NCBI GenBank assembly: GCA_032158295.1
Contig: CM063244.1
Span: forward strand, 28,513,848 to 28,577,847
Source: Pycnopodia helianthoides
Taxonomy: Eukaryota > Echinodermata > Asteroidea > Forcipulatida > Asteriidae
Reading direction: 5' to 3'
DNA: 64,000 nucleotides
The translations under genes were made by a program, and so were the position numbers. Of the stretch, positions 1 to 11,779 are shown piece after piece (position 1 is the stretch's first letter; each line of letters starts with the position of its first letter). The notes beneath the pieces were generated by a model, which did not search any database, was not told the DNA's origin, and saw only the letters and a list, made by a program, of their open reading frames with translations.

Positions 1-384
1 ATGAATAGCTGAGGAGACAGATTTGCTTGTCATTTTTTCCCTCAAACTGGATTGTAAAGTTTCTTTTGTGTGTTTTTACATGTACCTGTCTGGTTGTCTA
101 GAGTTGGTCTAGGCTAACAGGAGCTACATTGTGGCTGTTTTTTAAGGTATGAATCGTGTTTTTTTTTTACACAATGTTTTTATTGAGAATGATAAAAGAA
201 AAGAGACAGTAGAAATCGTTGGGGGTAAATCCCCAAATGTCGACCCCCCCCCCTTCCCCCCTTCCATCGACTCTAGGCACTCCTTGGCAAACAAGTCTCT
301 GGATCGGCCAGTTTCCTGAGAAACGTTAGAAATGAAAATGGAGGTATCTTTCTGACCATTGTCAAAATCTTCTTTCTCTAGATT

Positions 385-480
385 AAGGCTGTGTCCGAAT
401 TAATGGCTTTGGTAGTGGCTATGGCTGGAACGTTGCCCCTTGCTGCCAATGGCCACAGTGGTAGCCAGAGTCAATTGAGT
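385..480. repeat. Fragment of the GTGTCCGAA palindromic MITE family (G)
   Basis: The block GGCTGTGTCCGAATTA followed by GGCTATGGCTGG matches the left ends of the elements at 53928 and 62508. No matching right arm is visible, so this is a truncated or diverged copy. Confidence 0.45.
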
Positions 481-3400
481 CTGATGTGGCTTAAGATGAA
501 TGAAAACAAAAACTGGTTTCAATTTGATGTTTTCTACCTCAGAAAGCATTGCAATTAATTTTCTCTCAACCAATTCATTTCGGATGAAGCTCATTATTCA
601 TGCCATATTTCTGGAGCTGGCTTATGGTGGACATTTTAAAACTCCCAAATCAACTACTTTTTGCGGTCAGCTGGACGGCCGACATGTCTATATTTACCCA
701 GACATTCCAATGTGTAGCGTGCACCTACCAAGTGATGCTTGTTTCCCCAATACAAATAGAGACAGAGGGTACTGGAATTCATGCTCGAAATCTCCTCTTT
801 TCTAGGGGTTATGTGTAATCCCTGATTCCAGACTGTTGTCCTTTTGCTCTGCAAATACATATGGCTTGCAAGAGTAGACAGGCTGCCCCCATTGTTTATC
901 ATTGTATTTGGCTCAATGGGAGGCAGGTCCGAGTGGTCCGAGATTCCAGCATACCATGGCAGATTATCGGCCGTGGCATACAGCCGAGGTTTTGCCATTC
1001 ATGGTAAACACATACTCATATTTTCTTGAATGAGAACAACAAATCCCAGTTCTTATTATGAGAACCATGTGTTGTCTTTCCTTTTGTCAAGTCAGGGTTT
1101 CATTGTGACAATGATTTTCTCAAAGGAAAATGATTATTCCAGAAGCTCACTTACCGCGCAGAGGCAAGGACAATATTTTTGAATACCTACCTGAAGTGGT
1201 TAAACTTTGAAAACCATTTGGTTTCCAATCCCGATTCCTCTTTGTACTACATTGTGTCATGGGTCAGAATCTATAGCGCTACATGAATCTTCCACACTGT
1301 GGTATTAGCCAAGGACCTTATGTGGCTGACCGCTGTGACAAGATCTAAGATGAAATCCACCAGCTGGCCAGTTGGGCCTGTGTGCAATGATTAACTACGG
1401 TGGATAGAAACTAGCTGATGTCTTCTCACATTGCAGACGTGGTCCTCAGAAATATCCAAGACTGTGACGTCAAGTGAATATCAAGTGTATATTAGCTGAG
1501 CCCAATGGCATATATGTATGCAGTTACTTAACTACAAACTAGCTAACAATATAACTAACAGTATACGTTACTTAGAACTTCATTTGCATACATGTACTTC
1601 AGTCTAGCAATTACACTAACTTTAAAATAGATCTGCAAAGAAGTTAGACACACGTTTCATGCAGTACCATGTCCACATGGTGCTTAAAGGAAAGGCTCTG
1701 AGGTCAAATTCAGTTTTGTGATGCACCCCTTTTCCATGTAGATAGAGTCCTTCTCGAAGTCCAAAGATATTACAAGTCTCTCTAACCTCATGTTAAAATG
1801 GAGTAAAATGTTAATTGGTACTCTCTCTTAGAGCCACATTTCCAAACGTGACGTCGTTGGATGTCAACAGTGACTGGGTCTGTACATTCCACTCAGGAAT
1901 TTTTCATTAGTCGAAAAGGTCAACACCAATGTCATTTTGATTGGATATCATGGAAATTCAGGAATGAGCTAAACATCTTCCCCCGTACAAAAAAAAATGT
2001 TCAGAGACCCATATTATATATTTGAAATGTGACGCCGTTGTTGGATGTTTTTGCGCTGGAAGGGTATTTAATACAAAGGCATCCGTTTGAAAACAAATTG
2101 AGAGGCTTGTAACAATCCTACTGGCTGGACAGTTGCTTGTAGGATCTGGGCCTAATTTCATGGCTCAATTTAGCATGGACTTCTTCACTTATACAGTCAC
2201 CATTCTTCGCTTACAGTGTAAGTGCCGAGTTAGTCTGTGCTAGCTGTGTAAAAGGAGAACGGTAACATGAAGTACATATGCACACACATCAGTCCAAACC
2301 TCTTTGCTAACCAATACGGGTTCTCCCCAGGATTTTATCAAAACTGGGGGGCATTCTGGAAGTTTGGTCCAAAGCACACTGAATTGAAATGAGGTCCTCC
2401 AGATGGTTTCTACTTGGTGTTTATCTTGGTTTTAAAAGCCCTACTATATGCAATCTGGAGCATTTTAAATGGTTTTATCTTGGTGATTTTTGTGGATTAG
2501 AAGTTTAAAATTTTTTTTTTTTAAAAATTGCCACAATTTGTGCACATCGACCTGCAATTCTGGCGTTTCGGCCCGTTACACTAGCTTGTGTATGGGCAGA
2601 ACCCTGCAGTGAACCCTTTACAGTCCCAAATCCTTCTATTCAATCGCCAAAGTGAAGAATTCAGAAGGACTGCGGCCAGTACATGTAGGCCCAAATAAAA
2701 ATTGCTTATCACAGGGGGCAGGCATTCCATTCTTAGTCAAGTCCAAACAATTTGGTGTGGAGTGACATGTAGGAAAAGAGGCTCTTACTTAGCCAAACTG
2801 CCTAGTCTGTAAGGATTGAAGCGCGGTATTTCTGCCTCTGTGAGTACTAATTTTTCCATTTCATTAAGCAGAGCTGTGAAGGCCCAGATCAAATACAATT
2901 TCCTCAAAAAGGATAACATTTCCAACATTTTTTCTCTCTTAGGATGATCAGGACCAGCACCACAAATAAGCTCAGCTTAAAAATTTCGCCAATTTATTGT
3001 TGTTTCCCTGGCTGGTAATTATTAATACTGTACACCGTGGCTTTTAAGTGGAGTTTCATCAAATTGAGCTCAGTCGTTGAATTACCCATTGTGCTTGCAA
3101 ACCTTTTTAATTTCCGTCTGCCATAAATGTCCTTTTATAACCTTTGATGTGCCCCAGCCATGCACGTATGTGCAGTCATACATAATTCAGCCCCTGGTTT
3201 AAGGTCGGGCTTCTAAGTTAAGCCTGACGCAGCATTAACAGTTCTTTTCATACTCGGAGGTCTGGATCCATCCAGGGTTTCTTCTCCTGTGACTCAGTGC
3301 ATGTAATTAGCTGTTGGCGCCATTAGGGAAGGAAGACGGCCAACAGGTGTACCGCAAAATAAAAAATAATAAAAAAAAGAATCACCTGAAAAAAATGACT

Positions 3401-3551
3401 TGAATGATCTCAAGTATCAAATATTAAATATTCTAGAAGAAAGCATTACAAATATCGGCAATAAACTCTTTCCTTGCAAAACAGGCTGTCATTATGCTGT
3501 CATTATAAAATGAAAAGAATAACAGCAGTGTACAATAAATACTTATATAAA

Positions 3552-3913
3552 AGGCAAAGTATACCTTTGGTTTTTGGAATCGTTCGATTGTTTTAATCCT
3601 ATATAAGTGTAGATATACAATAAAACTAACCTGTGAAAGTTTTATTTCAAAAGGTGGTAGCGTTTGTGAGATATCGCCAAAAATCTGGAGCAATCATGTC
3701 CACGCATGAAGAATAATCCCTAATAGGAATACACGATCTGTCAGATTCAAATTTTGGGGGATAAAAACTGACAACTTTTTCCATATCCACATTATTTGGA
3801 ATTGAAATATTTCTCAAACTGCTTTATACTATCGAAAAGTTGTTGTATTTCTTACCAAGTAAGTTTTTATTGCCATAAATGTTTAGAGTGATTACCAATC
3901 GTATACCTTCCCT
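3552..3913. repeat. TTAA-type MITE (GTATACC subfamily)
   Basis: The left end AGGCAAAGTATACCTTTGG and the right end ...CCAATCGTATACCTTCCCT are imperfect inverted repeats, and the right end is followed by TTAA. The interior has the shared architecture of this group: AACCTGTGAAAGTTT near the left and TTTATACTATC plus TTACCAAGTAAG near the right, as in the elements at 28080 and 42072. No coding capacity. Confidence 0.6.
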
Positions 3914-4142
3914 TTAAATAACATCTTATAATATCAACAATTAAAACACATACACTGTAACTCACATGTATATTAAATTTTCGCATGCAATTAATAAATA
4001 TGAATATATAAACATATATATATGTATATTAGGAACCAATAGCAGTCTGGGTACTCCACTACAGGAGGGTTATACCTCCTCTGGATGTTACCTCCATTTG
4101 TACTTTTTTTTTATTACATTTTTTTTGCAAATGGAAATAAAC

Positions 4143-4174
4143 CAAACAAACAAACAAACAAACAAACAAACAAA
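4143..4174. repeat. (CAAA)n microsatellite
   Basis: About eight units of CAAA ending in AAATAAAAAA. It probably marks the tail of a diverged retroelement, since the same tail type follows the SINE at 58755. Confidence 0.8.
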
Positions 4175-4224
4175 TAAAAAAGGTGTAAAGATGGACTTGG
4201 TGCAAAATTGCCATTGAAAGTCTT

Positions 4225-4445
4225 TTGCTTGGAATGCTGTAGGTTTTGAGAAATGAGTAAAACAATTAGTTGTGATCTCGCGAGACCAAAACTTGATATT
4301 CTGAAAATAGTGAGCACATATGAGGTTTTGGGTCTCAATTTTCTTGGGACTCCAGTGACTGATTGCACTACAAAAATTTCACAGGTTTGTTATTTCATGT
4401 ATATGTTGGGTCAGATAAAACGCAAATGATCTTTGACAGTTACCA
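4225..4445. repeat. Partial TTAA-type MITE
   Basis: Contains GAGAAATGAGTAAAACAA, a GTGATCTCGCGAGACC hairpin core and TTCACAGGTTTGTTATTTCATGTATATG, all characteristic of the MITE group seen at 35736 and 42914 in inverse orientation. The ends are not clear. Confidence 0.5.
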
Positions 4446-5159
4446 ATGTTGTCCATGCCATCGCTGTATTTTGCACTCGCATTTTTAATATATTTTTTGA
4501 GTGTACAAACACGTCTGATTCGGTTACAACGTATCTGGGGACATCAAGCAATAAAAAAACAATCCAATCATTAATAATCCCTTCAATATAATACGGCAAC
4601 AGTAGCAACACCATTTGGACACACGTACACATTTACCAGACCCACCTGTCCAACCAATACTTTCTAACACCTTGTTTAAATTTACATATATTATTGACAC
4701 AATGTACTGCGTGCACATATATATACACAGTAGAGGCTGATTAACTATGTAATGAGTGGGTGTGAAACTCATTATGCACACAATATGTGTTAAGACCTTG
4801 TGCAGCTGACGTCACCCCCCCCCCCTTACCACATGCACTCATCTGGCAATTGCCAACGCATATTGGAGTCGTTGCCACCACACGAGCCACTGAGTCGAAC
4901 GGAGTGAAGAAAATTGTCTTGCGTCTGGCCAACTTGCGCATTTAGTTGGTGTTAATGTGCCACACTGGTTCACCAGCAAATAATTTGTATTCAACAACCA
5001 TTTTTTTTTCCCCCAGCAATTAAAAAAAAAAAAAAAAACACGTAATTTATGCATTTGTTTTAAAGAGAGGGGGCTCCAAGGTCAAACTCAGTTTTGTGAT
5101 GCACTCATTTTTATCAATGGGGAAAAAATTTCAGGTTTGGTTTAAAATTTAGTAATCAA

Positions 5160-6285
5160 AAATAATACTAATAATAATACTTGGTTCTTACATCAGCATG
5201 TTGTTTAATACAGGGCTATGTTTGAATTATGAGACCCATTTATATTCGCCCTTTGTACGGTCAGCCATTTGCGTGCAGAGCCTCGAATTTGGGACAGCAT
5301 TGAATAGAAGCATTATATAACTCTGTATTGTCATGGTAATGTAATGACACTTTCATCCAAACGAATACATAAATACAATACAAATAAAGCATGAAGTTGA
5401 GGCTCTACATGCACAAGTAGTGAATAGCATCTTGTAAGGGTTCACAAGGTGATGTGGCGCAATCTGCAGCCAACCATGCCTGAAACACAATGGCAAACCC
5501 CTTCTCTTAACCCTTTCAGCCCCAAGTTCTTTTGACATAAACAACTGCTGCAGCCCATGTTCTTTGACCACTCAAGCGTGAAGCACACTTCCTCACACAA
5601 CAGGAAGATGGTGTTCAAAGTTTGATTTTACAAACTCTATTATTACCTTGAAGATTTTATTTAAGAGCATAATGAGTAATAAAAATTGTCTTACTTATTG
5701 AATTTCCTTACATATAATTCAAAAATCATGGAAATCAGCAAAAAAATGTCTAAGTTCTTGGTCCTTGCTTCCTCAGTGTGTTTTGAAAACCCAAACACTC
5801 TTTTGCACACAACCTTATGGCGCTCATAGGTGTTTGGCATTTCGGATCTTTCTACTCTAATTTGAAGCGATTGCAAAATAACAACCCTACTTTATTTTAC
5901 CGTCATTGGAAAGATCGATCTTTCTCTTTCCAATGATGGTAAGCTTGGGTATGGAGGGTGAACATGGACAAAACTACAGTTTTTTAACAAATGGCCTTTG
6001 TGCCCAGGCTTGAGTGCTTTGTTGTGTGTTATCTTGGGCGACTATAGTCGTCCTTGGGGCTCAAGCAGGGTATAGTGCACAGTCGACTATAGTCGCCCTT
6101 GGGGCTGAAAGGGTTAACCATACGTCCACTGGGTACTTTACCTTTTACACAACACACTGGACCTACTGCTTTCCATCCCATCTGAAGGTCAAAGCAAATA
6201 AGAGGTTTAAGTGTCTTGCTCAATGGTACAAGTGCATCCGATGGGGGAACCAAACTCAAGCTTTGACAGCACCAGAACTATAGAG
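5160..6285 (-). mobile_element. SINE B copy, interrupted by a TTAA element
   Basis: SINE of family B on the minus strand, recognised by GCTATGTTTGAATTATGAGACCC, GGCAAACCCCTTCTCTTAA, ACTGGGTACTTTACC and CACAACACACTGGACC, the same order as at 17407 and 34573. The body is split at 5510/6114 by a 603-bp DNA element; joining the flanks restores the family sequence. The stretch near 5260-5390 also departs from the family and may be another insertion. Family B copies share a central CCATCCGAAGG / GGACCTATGGCTTT block, which looks like the deeply conserved SINE cores known from many animals. Confidence 0.65.
5511..6113. mobile_element. Non-autonomous TTAA-flanked DNA transposon (piggyBac-like)
   Basis: 603-bp element with perfect 16-bp terminal inverted repeats, CCCTTTCAGCCCCAAG at the left and its reverse complement at the right, flanked by TTAA on both sides (5507-5510 and 6114-6117). 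TTAA targets and CCC-starting termini are typical of the piggyBac superfamily. The right part contains two copies of CGACTATAGTCG plus CCTTGGGGCT, a subterminal duplication. Near 5909-5939 there is a palindrome centred on GATCGATC. No transposase frame is present, so it depends on another element for movement. Confidence 0.75.
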
Positions 6286-6485
6286 TCTCCAGAATGGGGA
6301 AATTAATCAGAAAATGCAACTCTCAAAACAAAACTTTCTGTTGATGTTTTACAAGGTAAAAAAAAAGTAACCTGGGGAAATATAGATCCTGAAACAAAGT
6401 TGTATTGATGTCAGATATATTTTTTGTATACATGTAAGTCACACTGTAAAGAACCAAGATTGCGTAATAGTTGAGGCAAAGTAAC

Positions 6486-6808
6486 AAGACATTTGCGAGT
6501 TAGGTTTGAACAACGTCTGGTACATTGACTTGCACAAGTTACCACTTGAATTTGAATTCCTCAGACTATAGTACCAGTTGCTATGTCACATGATACGGGG
6601 AAAGGTCTTGCGTAGTTATGTAAGAGACGGCAAACATCCAGGATAAACAATGGTACCAGGGTTTGCTCATCTGGAGGTTGTACAATATAGCTTACCCCGA
6701 ATCATGTGACATAGCAACTGTCCGAGGAATTCAAATTTAAGCGGTAACTTGCGGACTGAAAGCACGCCATTGTACCAGACATTATTCAAATGTAACTCAC
6801 AAATGTTT
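6486..6808. repeat. Foldback element with about 115-bp arms
   Basis: The left arm (6486-6600) and right arm (6695-6808) are inverted copies: blocks CATTTGCGAGTTA, TGGTACATTGACTTGCACAAG, GAATTTGAATTCCTC and TGCTATGTCACATGAT reappear reverse-complemented in the right arm. The spacer is about 94 bases. No coding capacity; a MITE-like foldback is the simplest reading. Confidence 0.65.
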
Positions 6809-7325
6809 TTCTAAACCGACCTGTGCAAAGCTTTGATAGCCTGTCCAGTGTATCAAGTTTGCACTATAGTGTTATATATGAGTGGAGTAATTTCCATACT
6901 AATGTGGCTGGATGTAAATCAAGACGCTATCTAGTTAGTATAAAAAAAGGGCTTTGAATCATGGAATACAAAGTGCAAAATCATTTGTATTACTCGTTTA
7001 TGATTTTCTTTTACAGAAAACGAGGATTGATACAGTGTTTAAAGTTGAATTCTTAAAATTCTCTGCAATATCAAGAGATTGTGAAATTCGGCAAAACTAT
7101 ACTTTGTAGCTTAGATCTATCATGTACATAACAGTTCCTCCTTCTTTAGTTTTGACAGACAAAATATATTTAAAACATCCTCAAACATGTCGTATATTTT
7201 CAAAATTCAATTGAATTACGGTGCATTTATGGGTTCTTGGAAAATGTCCACTACTAATTCTAACCCTCTAGCTTTATTTTATAACTGAACTGGAAGAATG
7301 TCATCCCATAGGGTCTAAAGTTATA

Positions 7326-7735
7326 GTCCTTTAGAGACCATAGCGGTTAACCTCATTTCATTCGCTCAAAGATATCCAATTCAAAGGTCATGTCCATATA
7401 TGGCATTTTTCAATGTTTGTTGTCCCATCATAAACTAAGAAAATTAAATAAAAATAGTACAACGTTCAAGCCTGAACCCAAAGGCCAATGGTTGTCAAAA
7501 AGCAGTAGTTTTGTCCATGTTCACCTTCCATATCCAGGCTTACTATGGTTGGAAAGAGAAAGATCAGATCTTTCTAATGAGGTCAAATAAAATAAGGTTG
7601 CTTTTATGCAATCTCTTCAAATTGGAGTGGAACAATCTGAATATGCCAAACACCTACAGAGTGCCTTATGTACAAAGAAGTGATTTGAGTTTAGGATCAC
7701 ACTGAGGAAGCACTGGTTATGGACCCAGTTATTAT
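7326..7735. mobile_element. Diverged, truncated relative of the TTAA elements at 5511 and 17897
   Basis: The start GTCCTTTAGAGACCATAGC resembles the terminus of the element at 17897. The stretch TAGTTTTGTCCATGTTCACC, the GATCAGATC palindrome, CAATCTCTTCAAATTGGAGT, GCCAAACACCTA and CACTGAGGAAGCA match the interior of the 5511 element in reverse orientation. About 270 bases of the far end are missing. Confidence 0.55.
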
Positions 7736-7780
7736 AAGATGTACAGATATGCCATTTAAAAAATGTGAATAACATTATTA

Positions 7781-7937
7781 GTGTTGTTAAGCGCTGTATA
7801 CTCGGTACTTTCCCAAGCCCTGTGAAAAAATGTCAACGGGCAAAACTTATGTATACTTGGGTGAAAGTCAAACCCATCATTCTAGAGCAGATTTCTTACC
7901 ACTTATACGAGACCACTGAGTTTGTCTGGTAGCTAAA
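7781..7937 (-). mobile_element. SINE D copy, minus strand
   Basis: Short tRNA-derived SINE. On the minus strand it reads CTCAGTGGTCTCG..., then TCTGCTCTAGAATGATGGGTTTGAC (degenerate B box), then a body ending in the GTATACAGCGCTTAAC-type end. The same body follows the heads at 7955 and 22225. It lies head to head with the next copy. Confidence 0.6.
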
Positions 7938-7954
7938 GGCAGTTAGAATATTCT

Positions 7955-8115
7955 ACTTTTTAGCAGTGACCTCAGTAGTAAGACATCTGCTCTAGAAAGG
8001 AAAAGGTTATGCGTTCGAATCCCACTTGAGTACTATGCCTGTGGATTTTGTTTTCACAGGACTCGGGAAAGTACTGAGTTTTACAGTGCTGCACACATCA
8101 GCGTTTGCAGTTGGT
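7955..8115 (+). mobile_element. SINE D copy, plus strand
   Basis: tRNA-like head with AGACATCTGCTCTAG and a B box GCGTTCGAATCCCACTTGAG, followed by ATGCCTGTGGATTTTG, a matching TTTCACAGGAC hairpin and AGTACTGAG...CAGTGCTGCACACATC. The head is a glutamate-tRNA-like decayed sequence and not a functional tRNA. Confidence 0.65.
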
Positions 8116-9289
8116 AGGGGTAAAACACATATGATATTTTTTACCGCGATGCAAAATGTATCATCTATTTAATAAAGCAAAAAAGGGCATTCATCAAGTT
8201 ATGAAATATATAATTTCAGTGCCAGCAAGCACAAATGACACACTTTCTTGTCAATCGGTGAGAACAATTTGACTGTCGGTCTTTGGGTACCAGTGTGTCT
8301 CTTCCGCGAAGTAACCTGCACTTTTAGTTTATTGCATTGTTATTATGCCGACTCTTCTTGCCTTACTTTCATTACTTGTACGCGGTACATTATTAACAGA
8401 CGCCTTCCCCTTGGAGATGTCTTGGAGCATTATTGCCTGCGGCTCTTGTCCGGGTGCATGTATGCGGTGTCGCCCTATGTATCTCTCTCATGTACTGCAT
8501 CTATACTCATCTTCCGATTATGCATGACATTTAAAGCACCTCCAAAATGAAGGATGAAGTGCGTTCTGTGAGGAGCTCAATTGTATTGCGTGTCATACAA
8601 CTTCAGAATTAGCTATTATTGGTCGGCCTAGTTGAACATTGGGAAATATGCTCAAATCTCGACGATGCAGCGTTTGAATGTAATAAAGAATTCTCGATTG
8701 TATAGCGGGGACAAAAAAAAGAAAAGATAACCTATGCATTGATGTGCAATTCCTTAAAGTGGGCTAATACGGCACAATACATTCGCCCGATGAAAAGGTT
8801 CTTGAAGTTTTCTTTCAGGCGATTTCAATCAAATGTGATCATAAATTTGCATGCTATCTTGCACCGTGGATCACCTGACACTGTTTGGCATCGTTGTCTC
8901 ATTTCATGTGATGGATGGAGGTTTTGCGTTGCTTTGTTTGCATAAAATCCGAGTAGATTCAGTGGGATAGTACATGAACCTAATTCTTTCACCTTGATGC
9001 AGTTTGGCCCCAGTGCAGAGAAAATGTTGTATTGCGAATTAATTAATCTTTGGGCGAGCTTCATTTATTATTCATTTACGTGTGCATGTCTGAGAATAAA
9101 ACTAATGAGTCTTCAGTAAAGCCAGCCAGCCAGCCAGGCTCTGTGGACTCGCACTTGTAATAAATGACTCACTGGGAAAGTTTTTAATCTTTTAATGTTG
9201 CAGTTTGAAATCCAGCTCATTCAAACAAACAAAAAGTGCAAATATATCACCACCTTTGTTTATCATCCCTTTGTTTTATTTTGCCATTA

Positions 9290-9712
9290 ATATGATAATA
9301 GTAACATACATAATTATAAGCTGCTTTGAAACATTGTATCAAAGCACCTCACACTGTTATTACCCCTGAATTCATTGTGAGTGAAACCATCTCAACTCCT
9401 TTGGAGTATGCAGCACCGGCAGCCAAAATGGCGCACACTGGGTGCTAATCATCCACATCAACAATCTCCATCCTCACAGGTACTTTGTCTCGCCCTGTCA
9501 AAAACGGGATTTGAACCCACACTCTGATGACTCAGCCGACATGGCCCATATTCATGGGTCTGCTTACTGTGGAATTCTGCGCTTGTGGCCCATGGAATCA
9601 CGTTTTCCACAGGGCGTCGTAAGCGCAGAAGTCTACGATACGCAGGGCCATGAGTTTGGGCCCATCCAGAACTCGAGTCCGATGCTCTGGACCGCTCGGC
9701 CATGACACGCTA
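9290..9712 (-). mobile_element. SINE A copy just upstream of the first exon, carrying a nested palindrome
   Basis: Minus-strand SINE. Its leucine-tRNA-like head lies at the right end (TCATGGCCGAGCGGTCCAG on the minus strand, with an ACTCGAGTTCTGG anticodon arm), and the tail runs left through GGAGTATGCAGCACCGGCAG and AACCATCTCAACTCC. A 125-bp palindromic element interrupts the variable-arm region. The SINE head ends only about 56 bases before the Kv4 exon. Confidence 0.75.
9541..9665. repeat. Palindromic MITE nested in SINE A
   Basis: Imperfect inverted repeats: the left end ATGGCCCATATTCATGGGTC pairs with the right end GGGCCATGAGTTTGGGCCCAT, and TCTGCGCTT pairs with AAGCGCAGA nearer the centre. 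Removing it restores the SINE order seen uninterrupted at 25560-25600. Confidence 0.6.
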
Positions 9713-9768
9713 AAAACCAATTGTTTTTGACATTGATATTTTGTTTTCTCATGGTGTGTTTTATGCAG

Positions 9769-9858
9769 AAAGCGAGGCTCGCCCGAATACGACTGGCAAA
9801 GAATGCGAGTGGGAATGCCTTTGTTTCACGCAAAAAAGAGGCAGATAGAATGGCAGAG
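9769..9858 (+). CDS. KCND: Shal/Kv4 potassium channel, internal exon (post-S6 basic segment)
   Basis: Internal exon of a Shal-type (Kv4) A-type voltage-gated potassium channel, a tetrameric plasma-membrane channel that sets subthreshold excitability in neurons and muscle. The 30 codons begin KARLARIRLAKNASGNAF and end in a charged stretch (RKKEADRMAE). The KARLARIR block is a signature of the cytoplasmic tail just after S6 in Kv4 channels, and the SG-AFVS-KK pattern that follows resembles insect Shal. The exon is bounded by a TTTTATGCAG acceptor and a GTAAGT donor and is in phase 0 at both ends. The frame stays open upstream into the intron, but that part has no similarity to the family. No start or stop codon belongs to this exon. 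The preceding S6 exon is not within the 9.8 kb upstream. I know the family from recalled sequences, not a search; the match in this exon and the next is specific enough for high confidence. Confidence 0.93.
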
Positions 9859-10939
9859 GTAAGTGGAAGTTGTCACCTTTTGTTGTTGTTTACAATTGCA
9901 TTATATGTTTCTGATAGTTGGTGTGTAATTGATGAAAATTAGAATCAAGAACTTGACATTGTTCATTGGATTATGGAGGTGGGAGTACAAAGAGACCGCA
10001 GGGAGTGGCCGATCAAAGGTTTACAGTCCCATGCCGCTGCTGTTATGTAACTGGCAATTAAAAAATACAACAATGGTCGGAAGGGAGGAGTTATGTAATA
10101 TGAAACAACCAGCAAAACTCAGGAAGCTGTCATGCTCTGTGGAATTGCTTGCAACTGTGCAGACAAAGATTTTAAGATGTTGGACCACTTCAGATGTCAG
10201 CAATTTTGTTTAAACGCAGCCTCAAACCTCATCTGCAAAGGAAAGAAAGTTTTGCGGTCGCGCGGTAATAGTTTCCATAATAATTAAGTATTTCCAGTGA
10301 AAGTTCTGAGCAAGATCTTTTTGAAATGTGACCGCCAGCGCACGCAGTCACTGGATTAGAATTCATAATTCCATGTACAGCCACATGCCTGCTATGATCA
10401 TGACAACAGCCCCCACCCCCATTTTTGGCTTACAGCAAAGCACTGACTGTTGAATGGATTTTTTAGTTACATAAATCCCTGTCTCGATAGAAGTAATAGC
10501 TACCTTTCATCAATCAAAGACAACAACTTATCAGTGTTAAACTTCAATGAAGGTAGACTCCTGATTTTTCGACTGAAAAAAAGATCTCTGCATGTGTTTT
10601 GTACCCAGAGCGTGGGAAACTTTTTAGTAAACAGTTTTTTTCTTTTTGTGCGAAACTCACAGAGCGTAGTACATTGTTGTTATTGGGCAAACAGAGGTTG
10701 AAAAGATGTGTGCCAGGTCAGATGCATACATTGTACAACCTGCATATCTATGATGTTGGTTTTGTGTAAACTTACCTAGATATTGCTAAACAGTTGTTTT
10801 GGGTAGCACAGTGATAATAATTAGAGATTTCAAGAATAGCAGCATTCATAAGAGAAAAATCAAAATTATTCATTTATATTTTCAAAATGATCCTTAAAAG
10901 TCCCTCCTTTACATCACATAGGCACACACAAAATGTGAG

Positions 10940-10996
10940 GACACAAAATATAAAGACTTCCCATGTATGGACACAAAAGTACAGACTTCCCATAAG
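10940..10996. repeat. Short direct duplication
   Basis: GGACACAAAA followed by a few bases and AGACTTCCCAT occurs twice in 57 bases. Confidence 0.5.
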
Positions 10997-11779
10997 GACA
11001 GCATTGTTCTTTCTGTATTCCTTTGTTCTACTGTCCCCATCACTCTGCTGATAATTCCATGACTACAGTGTAATGCCGGTGTTGTGGAGCGCTGCAGCAG
11101 TGTGCATTGTTGTTGACTTTATTTTTTTTTAGGAGATGTGCATCACTTCTCTCCATTGTCAGTTACAGAAAATGCTTCACTAGTCGTCCTATAAAACTGC
11201 ATCTGAAATGGTGTTTACTGGAAAACAAACACTCGTTAACCATGATTAGTATTGCCCCCGACCTCACATCAGAAAAACTAACGAGGTAATTGTTTAATTG
11301 TTGACAATTCCCAGACACTATCCGCATTGCTCAGCGTGAAGTACAGTACTTGGCACGTACAACTGAGAAGACTGCCAGCATCCAAATGACCCTTATTTTA
11401 GCCGTGTATTTGCAGGTACCAGTCCATACGCTCAAACGTGGTCATTACTATATACACCCTGTTTGCAAATCCGTTTGTTTATGCAATAAGCCTCGCTCCA
11501 CTTTAGTAGGAAACAATTAGTAAACCCAGGAACTGTGGGAGCTGGGGTGTTCAACCATGGAGGGCGGAAACTTTCCTTCATGGGTCAGCCGTCATTTCTT
11601 ACCTCCATGCTCAACCCAAGCTTGGATGTGATGTCTATACAGTCTACATCACTACCATAGTACAAATATTTACCATTGCTGTGAAATTATCTAGTCTGGG
11701 CTCGTTTAACGTACACTGAGTGAATGGGTGGACATATGACATCATGCAGTATAGTAACTTTAACATTATGTGGTTTCAT

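Larger units (their letters stand above)
1..9768 (+). other. Upstream intron of the Shal/Kv4 gene (3' part)
   Basis: Non-coding sequence up to the acceptor at 9767-9768. By analogy with vertebrate KCND genes the preceding exon should encode the end of the pore and S6; no reading frame here resembles that region, so the intron begins before the window. Repeats are listed separately. I see nothing recognisable in 490-3550, 4450-5160, 6290-6480, 6810-7320 and 8120-9285 apart from short homopolymers (poly-T near 170, C10 at 244, C12 at 4815, poly-A near 5020). A short block containing TCAGTTTTGTGATGCA occurs near 1715 and again near 5090, so it belongs to some dispersed repeat. Confidence 0.8.

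Noticed and set aside
9442..9705. Small open frames on both strands near the first exon
   Set aside because: They lie inside SINE A and its nested palindrome.
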